Under the pieces are notes generated by a model, which saw only the letters and a program-made list of their open reading frames with translations, did no database searches and was not told the DNA's origin. The position numbers and the translations under genes are program-made. From Isoetes taiwanensis (taxonomy: Eukaryota > Streptophyta > Lycopodiopsida > Isoetales > Isoetaceae): a DNA stretch of 64,000 bases. The stretch's first letter is position 1. Every line of letters starts with the position of its first letter. The stretch is from positions 868,001-932,000 of the forward strand of contig JAJEKV010000084.1 of assembly GCA_021234155.1 (NCBI GenBank), read 5' to 3'. Below are positions 47,461 to 57,989 of the stretch, in pieces.

Positions 47461-47744
47461 TGCATAAAATCTCCCCCAAGGGAAAAAAAAAAAAAAAACC
47501 CCCGCATAGTTGTTTTTGGTGATATTCGTATAGGACGTTCATTGGTAGTCTCGGGTCGTTGGATATTGTTTTCGACCAATCTTGGCCATTCTTAGGTGCG
47601 ACTCGACTTTTGGAAAGTTTTACTTAATTATTAGTTAGAAATACGGAATTGTTGCAAAGGTTGTGGGAGGGGTTGGCGTATTCACATGTTTGTACATAGG
47701 GTTCATTGCCTACGATTGGATGCCCTGTATGAATATCACCAAAA

Positions 47745-47800
47745 CAACTTTGGGGGAGGGGGAGGGGGTTTCGGGGAGGAGGGGGTATGTCGGGGGGTTT
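47745..47800 (+). other. G-run cluster, potential G-quadruplex
   Basis: Successive runs of 5, 5, 5, 4, 5 and 6 G within about 50 bp, in AT-rich surroundings. An A16-C5 tract (47486-47506) lies 240 bp upstream. Confidence 0.6.
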
Positions 47801-48874
47801 AATCGAATGTGCAATATTAATATTAATATTTGTTATAATACATATTTATATTTATATTTATATATAATGCAGGTGTGCATGGATTCAAAAAACAAATTGG
47901 TCCCTTTGGGGCCAAGGGTGGTTTTATATAATATGAGCTCCATACTTAGAAAATAATGCAATGGAACTACATGGGAAATATAAATTAAGGAATATGAAAT
48001 AATATTAATCCATCAACGAACATGGGATAACGTACGTTGTAGAACACAAGAAAGCATAAATATCCCTAGTCAAACACACCTTCTTCTTTAGTAGGTTACC
48101 TTGCAGCTTCAAATACCTTAAAATTATACCATGGCCTCTCAGACCATTGAAATATGTTTAGAGCCGAAGGCAACTTTGTAGCAAGTAATAAAACGAATAA
48201 AAAAAGAAAAGCAATAACACATCATGAATTCTACCCTACATTACAAATAGACAAACAAATATTGTAAATAATAATAAAATGTATGCCAATATACATAATA
48301 ATAATAATACGTATTCAGGATATAAATTGGAATTACATTACAAGCAGACATTTCAAAACATCCTATAAGTAGTTTGTCTATTGCCAACAATTAGCTTATT
48401 ACAACTTGCAACTTTGATCTCCTATGGAATAACTCTTGCCCAGCACACACATCACAACTATGCAACCATACAACTTGGCAAAATTACTTCAAAACTTTCT
48501 TCAGGTGGATGCACATCACGAAGAGGCTTGCAAATTATGCTTTGAGAGGTATATCCTTATGTTCTTCTTTGAAGGACTAAAATAGAAGCAAAAGCAACGA
48601 AATTTTCATGAACACAGTATTGCAGCTTGCTGCCTGCATGAACACAGTATCACAGCTTGCCACTCGAGCATAATAAGCTATATCGGTACGAACTGGAGAT
48701 TTTTGTCCTAGCTCTCATACAAACAAAGCTAATCTACAGATTTACAGTCAAGATGAATGTTTTATGCCTCTTATATGAAAATACCTATATGGCGAAAAAA
48801 AAAGGGGAGTAAGCAATGTGCCTTGCACAATATAAAGTACTAAAGGGACTCAACATGCATGCATGGCATACATA
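47801..48874. other. No gene recognised
   Basis: AT-rich, with short AT microsatellites. No coding frame above background. Confidence 0.5.
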
Positions 48875-51056
48875 TGTAGCAAAATAACAGGGGGTTCCAG
48901 GGGGATTTGATATAGATATAATTCCCAAAACCATAGACCATATCCTCAAAATAATTCAATGGGTTATTATAAAAAAAACATAGATTTAAGATAAAAAAAA
49001 ATACGCATATTAGCTCACTGGTTAAATTGGTTAAAGTGGTCAGATTAGGACATCGAGTTATTTTGGTAGGTTCGAGCCCCCGTATTTAATATTCGAAAAC
49101 CTTAAGCAAAGCCGTACAGAGGCTCGATATACCATTAAAACCTTAGGCAAACTCGTATTTGACATCTCAAAATCATAGACACCCCCAATCATAAATGAGC
49201 ATAAGCGAAACGAGGGGTGCTCAGAGGCTCCAACATACAGTCTGGGCCATAAAATCGGCAGATCCGACGACTGTGGTAGTCCTAGGTGCACCTCGTTTAG
49301 AATATGTAGCAAAATAACAGGGGGTTCCAGGGGGATTTGATATAGATATAATTCCCAAAACCATAGACCATATCCCAAAAATAATTCAATGGGTTATTAT
49401 AAAAAAAACATAGATTTAAGATAAAAAAAAATACGCATATTAGCTCACTGGTTAGATTGATTAAGGTAGTCTTATTAGGACGTCGAGTTATTTTGGTAGA
49501 GGTTCGAGCCCCCGTATTTAATATTCTAAAATCTTAAGCGAAGCCATACAGAGGCTCGATATACCATTAAAACCTTAGGCAAACTCGTATTTGACATCTC
49601 AAAATTATAGGCACCCCCAATCATAAATGAGCATAAGCGAAACGAGGGATGCCCAGAGGCTCCAACATACAGTCTGGGCCGTAGGATCGGCAGATCTGAC
49701 GACTGTGGTAGTCCTGGGTGCACCTCGTTTAGAATATGTAGCAAAATAACAGGGGGTTCCAGGGGGATTTGATTTAGATATAATTCCTAAAACCATAGAC
49801 CATATCCCTAAAATAATTCAATGGGTTATTATAAAAAAAACATAGATTTAAGATAAAAAAAATACGCATATTAGCTCACTGGTTAGATTGGTTAAAGTAG
49901 TCTTATTAAGACGTCAAGTTATTTTGGTAGAGGTTCGAGCCCCCGTATTTGACATCCTAAAATTATAGGCACCACCAATCATAAATGAGCATAAGCGAAA
50001 CGAGGGGTGCCAGAGGCTCCAACATACAGTCTGGGCCGTAGGATCGGCAGATTCGACGACTGTGGTAATCCTGGGTGCACCTCGTTTAGAATATGTAGCA
50101 AAATAACAGGGGGTTCCAGGGGGATTTGATATAGATATAATTCCTAAAACCATAGACCATATCCCTAAAATAATTCAATGGGTTATTATAAAAAAAACAT
50201 AGATTTAAGATAAAAAAAAATACGCATATTAGCTCACTGGTTAGATTGGTTAAAGTAGTCTTATTAAGACGTCGAGTTATTTTGGTAGAGGTTCGAGCCC
50301 CCGTATTTAATATTCTAAAATCTTAAGCGAAGCCGTACAGAGGCTCGATATACCATTAAGACCTTAGGCAAACCCGTATTTGACATCTCAAAATTATAGC
50401 ACCCCCAATCATAAATGAGCATAAGCGAAACGAGGGGTGCCCAGAGGCTCCAACATACAGTCTGGGCCGTAGGATCGGCAGATCCGACGACTGTGATAGT
50501 CCTGGGTGCACCTCGTTTAGAATATGTAGCAAAACAACAGGGGGTTCCAGGGGGATTTGATATAGATATAATTCCTAAAACTATAGACCATATCCCTAAA
50601 ATAATTCAATGGGTTATTATAAAAAAAACATAGATTTAAGATAAAAAAAAAACGCATATTAGCTCACTGGTTAGATTGGTTAAAGTAGTTTTATTAAGAC
50701 GTCGAGTTATTTTGGTAGAGGTTCGAGCCCCCGTATTTAATATTCTAAAACCTTAAGCGAAGCCGTACAGAGGCTCGATATACCATTAAAACCTTAGGCA
50801 AACTCGTATTTGACATCTCAAAATTATAGGCACCACCAATCATAAATGAGCATAAGCGAAACGAGGGGTGCCCAGAGGCTCCAACATACAGTCTGGGCCG
50901 TAGGATCGAGAGATCCGACGACTATGGTAGTCCTGGGTGCACCTCGTTTAGAATATGTAGAAAAATAACAGGGGGTTCCAGGGGGATTTGATATAGATAT
51001 AATTCCTAAAACCATAGACCATATCCCTAAAATAATTCAATGGGTTATTATAAAAA
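48875..51056 (+). repeat. Tandem array of about 430-bp tRNA-related (SINE-like) units
   Basis: Units start TGTAG(C/A)AAAATAACAGGGGG (CAACAG in one) at 48875, 49305, 49737, 50094 and 50525. A partial sixth unit runs 50956-51056. Lengths are 430, 432, 357, 431 and 431. The short unit lacks about 74 bp. Units 2-5 each contain TAGCTCACTGG (perfect Pol III A box) and about 60 bp later GGTTCGAGCCC (perfect B box), for example 49441-49451 and 49501-49511. Unit 1 has the same pair with one deletion before the B box. Units differ by only a few substitutions, so the array is recent. No protein is encoded. Confidence 0.92.
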
Positions 51057-51217
51057 CAAGGTGCTATGCACGGAGGATTGCCCTCTATGGCCGGAGGGTG
51101 AAGTGGCTTAAATCATAGCTCAAAGCCATGTTTTGACAATCAATTCAAATTGCTATTTCTAGACAATAGAATACTTGATACCATGACTTTATGGGAATTG
51201 CAAAAACTCCCATGACT
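51057..51217. other. Short spacer, nothing seen
   Basis: The break from the array into unrelated sequence occurs at about 51057. No feature. Confidence 0.5.
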
Positions 51218-51790
51218 TTATGGCCTGAAGAAATCTTTGGTGCTCGGCATGGAAGAAGTATTGCAAAAACTCATTTGAAACTCAACGCTGGGAACACGAG
51301 CTCCTAAAGCCAACAGTTTCTGTGCCTCATCTAATTTTTCCACTTTACAAAGCTTGTCAACAAGGTCCCTAAATGTTAAAACCCTAGGAGCAAAACCTTT
51401 CTCAACTATCCGCTCACACACATCTACTACTGCACTGTATCTCTCATTCTCACAAAGAGCAAGAAAGAGAGTATTATAGAAGTGTTATAGCTCATAGCAT
51501 CGGGTGCAATTTATTTGAAGCAATAACCTCGAAAAAAGCCTTCAGCTTCATCCAACTTTCCAACTTTACATAGGCCCTTCAAGAATGAGTTGAATGTTAT
51601 GATATTTGGGTGATAACTTCTCTGAGCCATCTTTTGTAGTAAAGATTTTGCATCATCAACTTGTCTCGCATCTGACAGTCCATCAATAAGGGACGTGCAT
51701 GTTTTGACATACTGTGGAACATATATTGCCTTGAAGCCCTTAGTCATGGCCATTAAGAAATAATTCAAAAGCTCATTCATGCTCAGAACT
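51218..51790 (-). pseudogene. P-class pentatricopeptide repeat protein, fragment
   Basis: Minus-strand frames read CTSLIDGLSDARQVDDAKSL, LQKMAQRSYHPNIITFNSFL, KGLCKVGKLDEAEGFF and, further on, EKGFAPRVLTFRDLVDKLCK, VEKLDEAQKLL. These are degenerate 35-residue PPR repeats of the P class (organellar RNA-binding proteins, known). Between the two frames a shift near 51460 and two frame stops interrupt the repeat ending in YNTSIILS. About five repeats remain of the dozen or more usual. The start (MNELLNYF at 51780) is not convincing, and no transit peptide is seen. Confidence 0.75.
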
Positions 51791-53669
51791 AAAAGAATTC
51801 GCCAAAGTCGAGCATCACTCTATGCGATTGCAACCAAAAATTCAAAGAAAAAATGGAGGTACATAACTTCCAGATAATTATGCACACTTCAATAAATGTT
51901 GTAATCTATCAAACCAAACTGGCTTTTCAACGAATAAGAATTTCTAGGAAGAAGATGGCTTACCAGATAAATATCCAATGCCTCAATCTCATTTACCTTC
52001 TTAGGATCGGGCAAAACTCTGGGGTTGCCTGTGAAAAGTAAGTGGTTTCTGCAGTTGAAGCTCCTCTTCATCTGCTAAAATACCCTTTAGCCCCTGTTTA
52101 AAAGGAAATTTAATAGCTAAACCTTATAAAAGCAATAGCTAGGACTGATACACTGACAACATAAGTTACCTGCCATATAACAATGAATTGTCTCTACTGA
52201 GGAAAAACAATTCTTACGGATTAAGCAAGTCTATGACATTTCCAGGGTTTTCTGTTAGCGCTTCATCCTGCAGCCTAAAATACTCTTCATCAATCAAACA
52301 TGTGTATTACGTTATATTGCTTCCTTGCGGATGGGGACGCAAATTTGTTTTGCCATACAGATGCTACGATGCCCGAGATGAAATGGCCACCTTGTAGGAG
52401 TTGATTCTTAACCGATTAGCAATATTTCAGAGGACTTGCATGAAGCATAGGGCGCATCAGATTGGAGCTTCAGATCTGCCCGTTACCCGGTTGGAACATC
52501 GGCGATCCAGAACATGCAAAACCGCCAGTTTACAGTCGCTAGAATATCCTCGATATATTCCAGCATATACCTAGGATACGCCACAAACCCACTTAAGCAA
52601 GGGTTTGCCCCCCTAGGGGCAACCCAAAACGAACACTTTTTGCCTAGCCATGCATTTATACCCCTATATAATTTAATATTATTTTTCAATATATAAAGTC
52701 TATATTTGCAAAATACGTATATATCATCATGGCATAATCTTATTATCACCATTATTATATATCAAATTGATTAATGTTGGCAATTAATATTGGTAACAAA
52801 ACCTTAAGTCAAATACCCCTAGAACGCATGCACTTTTCTATACATGGGGTGAACTGATTCACTTTTCTAAATGCCAGGGAGACGATCAAGAGAATTGCAG
52901 CCGCAATAAATTTCCTCCTCTTTTTGAGATGGGATCGTGCAAGACAGAATAGTAATCTCTTCTTCCTCCTGTGCCACAAGTGATGAAAAATTCGTGTTGA
53001 CTTCAAGGAAGAGTGCAAGAAATATGTTTTGAACCAAGAAAGCAGGGAGGGCACCGAGCAAGAAAGTGTACGACATTTTTCACTTCGGAAGTGCAGATTC
53101 TAGACTTGTAAAATTGAAAGAATCGGCACACTGTTTCTTTCTATTGTTAATCTCTACCACTCGATCTTCTCTAAATCTATACTTCTAGCCTCGAGTATCA
53201 TGCAATATTCTAGCACCATCTCTGGCTTATATCAAGCTATGTGCATCTTATGAACATGAGAACGTTAAGGGGAATACTTAACCCACAAAGGGATTTGTAA
53301 TTCCCTATCCCATTCTGAAATATAGTGTTTATGATTCCATAAGCATGACTTGAGAAGAGTTTGCAATATCTAACATAGCTGGACCTGTAAAATGTTAGGG
53401 CTTCTTAGGTTTTAGCAGGCCTAAGTGTCCCCATATGGAACAGCCCTTAGCTCATCGATCTACAAATCCGTAGCTTTATTCGCGCTATGCCTTCAATTAC
53501 CCCTGAGATGTCATATCCAAGTTATAATCTTTCAAACAGTTTTGAGAAATTCCTGAATGGCCAGAAAGTAATGATATTAATTGTATGACTCTCTTTTCCT
53601 TCACAAATGCCTACATACTTAAGTATGTTACAAGATCAAAGAACTTCTAACAAGGGCCATGCAATAACA
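51791..53669. other. No gene firmly recognised
   Basis: A minus-strand stretch near 52240-52300 reads IDEEYFRLQDEALTENPGNV before a donor-like GTAAGAATT and could be a lone exon. A minus frame at 52867-53076 has a hydrophobic lead (LLGALPAFLVQNIFLALFLE). Neither is assignable. Confidence 0.4.
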
Positions 53670-54366
53670 TCAGTGATAATCCTCACATGAGCAGGATCCA
53701 TCCTTGAAGTGGTGCATGCGGTAACCATCCCTTATTATAATGTCTCGCTTTTCAATTTTAGAAATGATCTTGGTTGCACTATGGCAGTCTACACAGATGC
53801 AGAGATTTTTTCTTACCTGAATAACTGGCCCTAGATGTCTTGATAAGCCCAAATGCTACAGCCAGTTTTTCACAGTGCCCACATAAGGCATCCTTCTTGT
53901 CCTGGTCTGACCTTTGTTGCAGCACCAAGTCCACTTTTGGTGCATAACCACTCTCCTTCATTCTTAATCTTTTTAGCATTGCATAGATCTCTTCACTTTC
54001 GGAGTGGCTCTTGTTCCCAACAATGAATTCATGGACTGCCTCATTTGGTTCAATCCATGCCTTTGCAGGTCTCTTCCACGCACCTACCTGCTTTCGGAGC
54101 CCTTCTATTCTTGCAGCATCCTTCCACATGTGAGCATCAGAAAATATACCTGACATAAGCAATTGCTGGGAATTCAAGTTCACAACTTGGTCAAAAGATC
54201 GTCTTGCAATGTCCACATTGCCGTATGTTTTGCAGACAGCAAGTAAAGCTGTCCAGCCATTAAAGATGGGCTCCATAAGTTGCAAAAGACTTTCTGCTTC
54301 ATCTAAATATCTTGCACGGCCAAGGTGGTCAACCATACAGTTGAAATGACGATCATCAGGCATCAA
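53670..54366 (-). pseudogene. PPR-DYW protein, C-terminal part, frameshifted
   Basis: The frame reads MMPDDRHFNCMVDHLGRARY (E-motif region), WTALLAVCKTYGNVDIARRS, KRPAAKAWIE-type E+ text (KRPAKAWIEPNEAVHEFIVG), then the DYW deaminase signature: [13 protein letters not shown] (H-x-E zinc/catalytic motif), CVDCHSATK (C-x-x-C) and an end at [15 protein letters not shown] frameshift near 53830, between AFGLI and IQVRKNL, breaks it, and the terminal tripeptide is DYH, not DYW. The PPR array is missing upstream, where sequence is unrelated. DYW proteins edit C to U in organelle RNA (known). Confidence 0.85.
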
Positions 54367-55034
54367 AGTTTACAATCATGATAGAGAGTCAATAATCTAA
54401 GATACGAGTTTTGCACAAGAATCAAATCTACAATTACAAAAGCAGAATCCTGCAAGCCCAGAATTTTAAAATGGCAGAAAAGGTCATTAAACAGAACTTG
54501 TATCCAGGTGCAAAGGGCATGCATCATGATCTTTGTTGGGTCACCTCCCAAATGTCAATGATCTACAGGGACAATGCACATGGATGCCCATGCTTAAAAT
54601 ATAACTTATTGTTTCCCAGCAGCACATTTTTTGTCTCATCATTTATTTCTAGATTGAATGATGCAAGACAATAGAAATAGAAGAGCAGATATTATGAACT
54701 CACCTCCTTGGAAGACATCAAGGACGGACTTGGGTTAAAATTTGCATAAAGGATGTCAAACATTTCCTGAACCATAAGGCAATCACTCTAGCCACTTACT
54801 ACAGATGAAGTAAGAACTATAAGAATATTGGGGATACTAAAATTTTACACCCGAAGAAGAGAAGACTGAATCTGCAGCTCGACTGCTTCTTACAGCACCA
54901 GGTGGATTCCAATGCACTGAAAGAAAACTATTTGAAGAGTTAATTCCTTTGGAGAATCCTCCTGTTGAGAACATTCACCTATAATCCTGCCTTCCACTAA
55001 TGTCTTATTCACGTGACTCGTGAGACTAATTCAT
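54367..55034. other. No gene recognised
   Basis: The interval between the PPR-DYW fragment and the CCR4 exons contains no readable exon. It may be intron or 3' sequence of the CCR4-like gene. Confidence 0.45.
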
Positions 55035-55083
55035 AGAAGGAAGGAAGGAAGGAAGGAAGGAAGGAAGGAAGGAAGGAAGGAAG
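55035..55083. repeat. (GGAA)n microsatellite
   Basis: About twelve uninterrupted GGAA/AGGA units. Confidence 0.95.
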
Positions 55084-55130
55084 AAATTTTTAACGTCCGC
55101 GAACGATTGCAAAAGGTTGGCACTAACCAG

Positions 55131-55231
55131 TTAAAGAAAAAGACCTCAGTGGTCTTCCTTTTGTAAACAGCGGCATAACCATGCTTTTCCAATTCGGGAG
55201 AAAAATATTCTTCAAAGTGGTCAATTTGGAC
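55131..55231 (-). pseudogene. CCR4-like deadenylase, downstream exon
   Basis: After an acceptor TTTTTTGTAG on the minus strand the frame reads VQIDHFEEYFSPELEKHGYA, AVYKRKTTEVFFFNW before a donor-like GTTAGT. It continues exactly from the exon at 55499-55801 (CLQE + VQIDHFEE). This is the stretch after the catalytic glutamate in the endonuclease/exonuclease/phosphatase fold of plant CCR4 (CCR4-NOT poly(A) nuclease). The following text diverges from family expectation (usually a conserved GCATFF exon), which is not found. Confidence 0.75.
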
Positions 55232-55498
55232 CTACAAAAAATAAGGATACTGTAACTGAATAAAGGCTTTAAAAAGAAGAAAAAAGAAGACGCACGTAAA
55301 AACAATCTAATCAACCAAATGCCGCACATAAAAACAAAACTAAAAGCAAGGAGAGTACCCATAATGCTATCAAAATCTGTTATCCACCCTACGTAAGATC
55401 ATCAAGTATGCATGTAAGTAATGAACTAATGACAACCATGATGAAAAATACATATATGCATGCCTAGTTTAACAAACAACCAAGAATATTTATCGCAC

Positions 55499-55801
55499 CT
55501 CTTGAAGGCAAATGATATCTGCCCGATAACCAACAATTTCCAGCAAAAGATTCTGCCGCCTATACGTCCAAGAAAGAGCCCACGAAGGACAATAGCTATA
55601 CATTTCACTTGTTGCATAAAGATGAGCAAGCACATTGTATGACATTACTGTGAATGTTCCTGGGGCTGGGACACGACCTTCTAATTCCACTGGGTTTCCA
55701 TCTGCACTGCTGACAGAAACCATGCGCCGAGGCATATCAACAATGGTATTTCCCACAACAATATCGCATTGAAAACCATTCTCAATAATTTGCTTATGAA
55801 C
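55499..55801 (-). pseudogene. CCR4-like deadenylase, catalytic-domain exon
   Basis: Acceptor GGCAGGCAG/GTTCATAAG. The frame reads VHKQIIENGFQCDIVVGNTI, PRRMVSVSSADGNP, FTVMSYNVLAHLYATSEMYS, YCPSWALSWTYRRQNLL and RADIICLQE, then a donor-like GTGCGA. MSYNVL and LQE carry the catalytic Asn and Glu of the CCR4 nuclease fold. Known role: shortening mRNA poly(A) tails in the cytosolic CCR4-NOT complex. Gag sequence of a retroelement starts about 8 bp upstream of the acceptor, so the gene's 5' part is either beyond a retroelement-filled intron (not found before 64000) or lost. The donor is non-consensus, which favours a truncated copy. Confidence 0.8.
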
Positions 55802-55808
55802 CTGCCTG

Positions 55809-56689
55809 CCTTTTTCTATCGCGCCGATGCTGACTCAAGCCTCACTTATTTGAAAGATCGAGCTCAAGCATGGTGGCAAGGCAGACGAGAGTGTGATCCC
55901 ATGATCATTAATTGGGAAGGTTTCAAAACGGCTTTTGAAGCACATTATTTACCCTCTAACTATCACAGTGAGTTACGTAGGGAATGGGATCGCCTGAAAC
56001 AGGGGGAGACTGAGAGTATTCAGTCCTATACATCCAAATTCACTCATTTAGCGGCACTAATAAGAAATTTGGATGGGAAAGAGCTTCTAAGGAAATATGT
56101 CAGCGGATGTAGGGATGATATTTATGCGGAAATGGAAATATTTTTCCCAAAAGATTTAAATGAAGCCATAAAACTAGCATCCGCAGTGGAGCGGAAACTA
56201 GATCCAAAGTCTAGGAAGTTTGATATCTGGGATGAGGAAACTTCAGACCAAGAGGGCAAAAAGAGTGGCAAAGAGAAAAACGGAAGTAGGGAATCTTCCA
56301 AGAGCTCTAAGAGGAAGAGAAATAATGGCAATGGTAATGGTTCCGAAAGGAAGCGAGAGGAGGGAAGTCAAATTAAACTGCGGAAGGAAATTAAGGAACC
56401 AAAAGGTGGATGCTATAGATGCGGAGGAAATCATTTCCTAAGGGATTGCCCGTTTGGGGAAGGGGGAATCACAAAAGTGGAACCATCTAAACCTCAAAAG
56501 GTTGTACCAATACATGCTATTGAAGGTCCCAAGCCCGTGGTTGTAGAAATGCATGCTATTGAAGGTCCCAAGCCCGTGGAGGATGTACCTGGGACCTCTA
56601 AAGCTGCTGAAGATTGGAAGAAATGTGAGGAACGGGCAAAGGCTATAGCCAAAGAAAGGAAGTGGCTCCAAATTGGAACTATGGGGTAA
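55809..56689 (+). CDS. Gag protein of a Ty3/gypsy-type element, 5'-truncated
   Basis: An open frame of about 293 codons, FYRADADSSLTYLKDRAQAW onward. The features are typical of gag: DRAQAWW, FKTAFEAHYLP, REWDRLKQGETESIQSY, FTHLAALIR, KYVSGCRDDI, a K/R/S-rich linker and one CCHC zinc knuckle (CYRCGGNHFLRDC), then a doubled HAIEGPKPV repeat, ending KWLQIGTMG and a stop. Gag packages element RNA (known). The N-terminus is missing at the CCR4 junction. No protease or RT follows within 650 bp before an apparent PPT and LTR, so this may be a gag-only (TR-GAG-like) non-autonomous element. The frame is fully open. Confidence 0.8.
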
Positions 56690-56724
56690 AAATCATAAAA
56701 ATTACATTTCTTAGGATAAGATTT

Positions 56725-56768
56725 GTAAGATTTGATTTGATTTGATTTGATTTGGTTTGGTTTGTAAT
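56725..56768 (+). repeat. (GATTT)n/(GGTTT)n microsatellite
   Basis: GATTT repeated about five times followed by GGTTT repeats. Confidence 0.85.
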
Positions 56769-56884
56769 ATTTGATTTTTATGTGGAATAAAAATTAAATT
56801 ATTATGAAAGCAAGGTGCATAAGATGTAATTTTGAAAGGTGGAAATTGTTGTTATTGGAGCAATAGGCCTAACAAAATTACATT

Positions 56885-57020
56885 AGTACCGTGGAGGTAC
56901 GTAACTAAATAGTACCGTGGAGGTACGACAAAATACTAATGTATCAACTAGTACCGCGGAGGTACAAATGATAGTACGTGCCGTGGAGGTACAAGAACAT
57001 ATCGTACTGTGGAAGTACAC
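56885..57020 (+). repeat. Five short hairpin repeats, GTACCGTGGAGGTAC
   Basis: The 15-mer GTACC-GTGGA-GGTAC (stem 5 bp, loop 5) occurs at about 56887 and 56921. Variants lie at about 56954 (GTACCGCGGAGGTAC), 56978 (GTGCCGTGGAGGTAC) and 57003 (GTACTGTGGAAGTAC). Several changes fall in paired stem positions so that pairing is kept (C to T with G to A in the last). It lies 3' of the gag ORF. Confidence 0.8.
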
Positions 57021-57327
57021 GCATATTAATTGCAGAACCTTCAGACGTATGGGGCAATCGCCTTGAGAAGGGATGGGGCCCACTAAAGCGTCGTAGGAAG
57101 ATCGCGGACGATCTTCATTAAGAAGGGATGGATTGATATGGGGGCATGCTAGGGGGTGTGGTCCAGAGAAGAAATGAACTAAGGCAATGGGGTATTTGGA
57201 AAATAATGGTTTCAAAAACAATGGTTACAAGGGCAAGAAACCAAGGAACATGGGGCAAGATATTATTTCAATCAACCATTAGAAAGGGGGATATTTTTTA
57301 AGAGATAAGGAAAATATCCTATCTTAA

Positions 57328-57985
57328 GAAAAAGGGGAAATATGTTCACGCAGGTTTTGGGTTGCTATTCATGCAACAAAAAAGGTGGATCGGGATGGGA
57401 TGAAAATAGCATGGCAACCACCTTTTTCTGGCAAAAAGGCCCGATTGGGCTATAACAGGGAGATCACGGCCAGTTCCGGGTAGAGAGAGCGTGAATCCTG
57501 ACTGCAATTCCGGCAGCAACGAACCTTAGTCTTCAATCCGGCACCTGCTGCATCCGGGGAGCTGCAAATCTTGAATTTTGGCTTCAAGGCAAATCGGTTC
57601 CTGGTCGCTGTTGCCCAAGTCCGACCTGCAACTCCTTGATTTATCTGAAGTCTTGTGGGCGGAGCTTTTGGATCTGATCTGTCTACAGGCTTCCTGATAA
57701 GCCGGAGTTTGAAACGAGTTCTAATCCTTGGTGATATAGAGATTGAGCCCATAACTGTTGTAAACTGGTTTGATCCTGTGCTGAAGGGAGAATAGGCCTG
57801 GATCCATTCCTTTTGTTCTAAATTCCCTTGGAAATTGCTTTAGTCTTTGTTCTGGATCCGGTTGGGTGGAGAACTGGATGCCCAAATCCGTTGGTTGCGG
57901 AAACCAAGCCATTGTTCATATATAAAGATTGTTTCATCTTTATCTTGTCTGTGCAATTGTTGGAGTTACGCCTTTAAGTTTCCCT
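57328..57985 (+). repeat. Putative PPT and 3' LTR of the gag-only element
   Basis: AAAAAGGGGAAATA is followed by TGTTCACGCAGG at about 57342, a PPT-LTR type junction. A TATATAAAG box is at about 57917. The second LTR is not in the window, so the end is uncertain. Confidence 0.45.
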
Positions 57986-57989
57986 TAGA

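Noticed and set aside
49011-50731. Functional tRNA genes
   Set aside because: A and B boxes are perfect, but D-arm and anticodon-arm pairing is not evident and the spacing is long. A tRNA-derived SINE-like unit is the better reading.
48875-51056. CRISPR array
   Set aside because: Units are 430 bp with no unique short spacers, and the genome is a plant nuclear genome.
52240-52300. Exon of a histidine phosphotransfer (HPt) protein
   Set aside because: IDEEYFRLQDEALTENPGNV loosely recalls the HPt lead, but the phosphorylated His region is not found and the similarity is too short.
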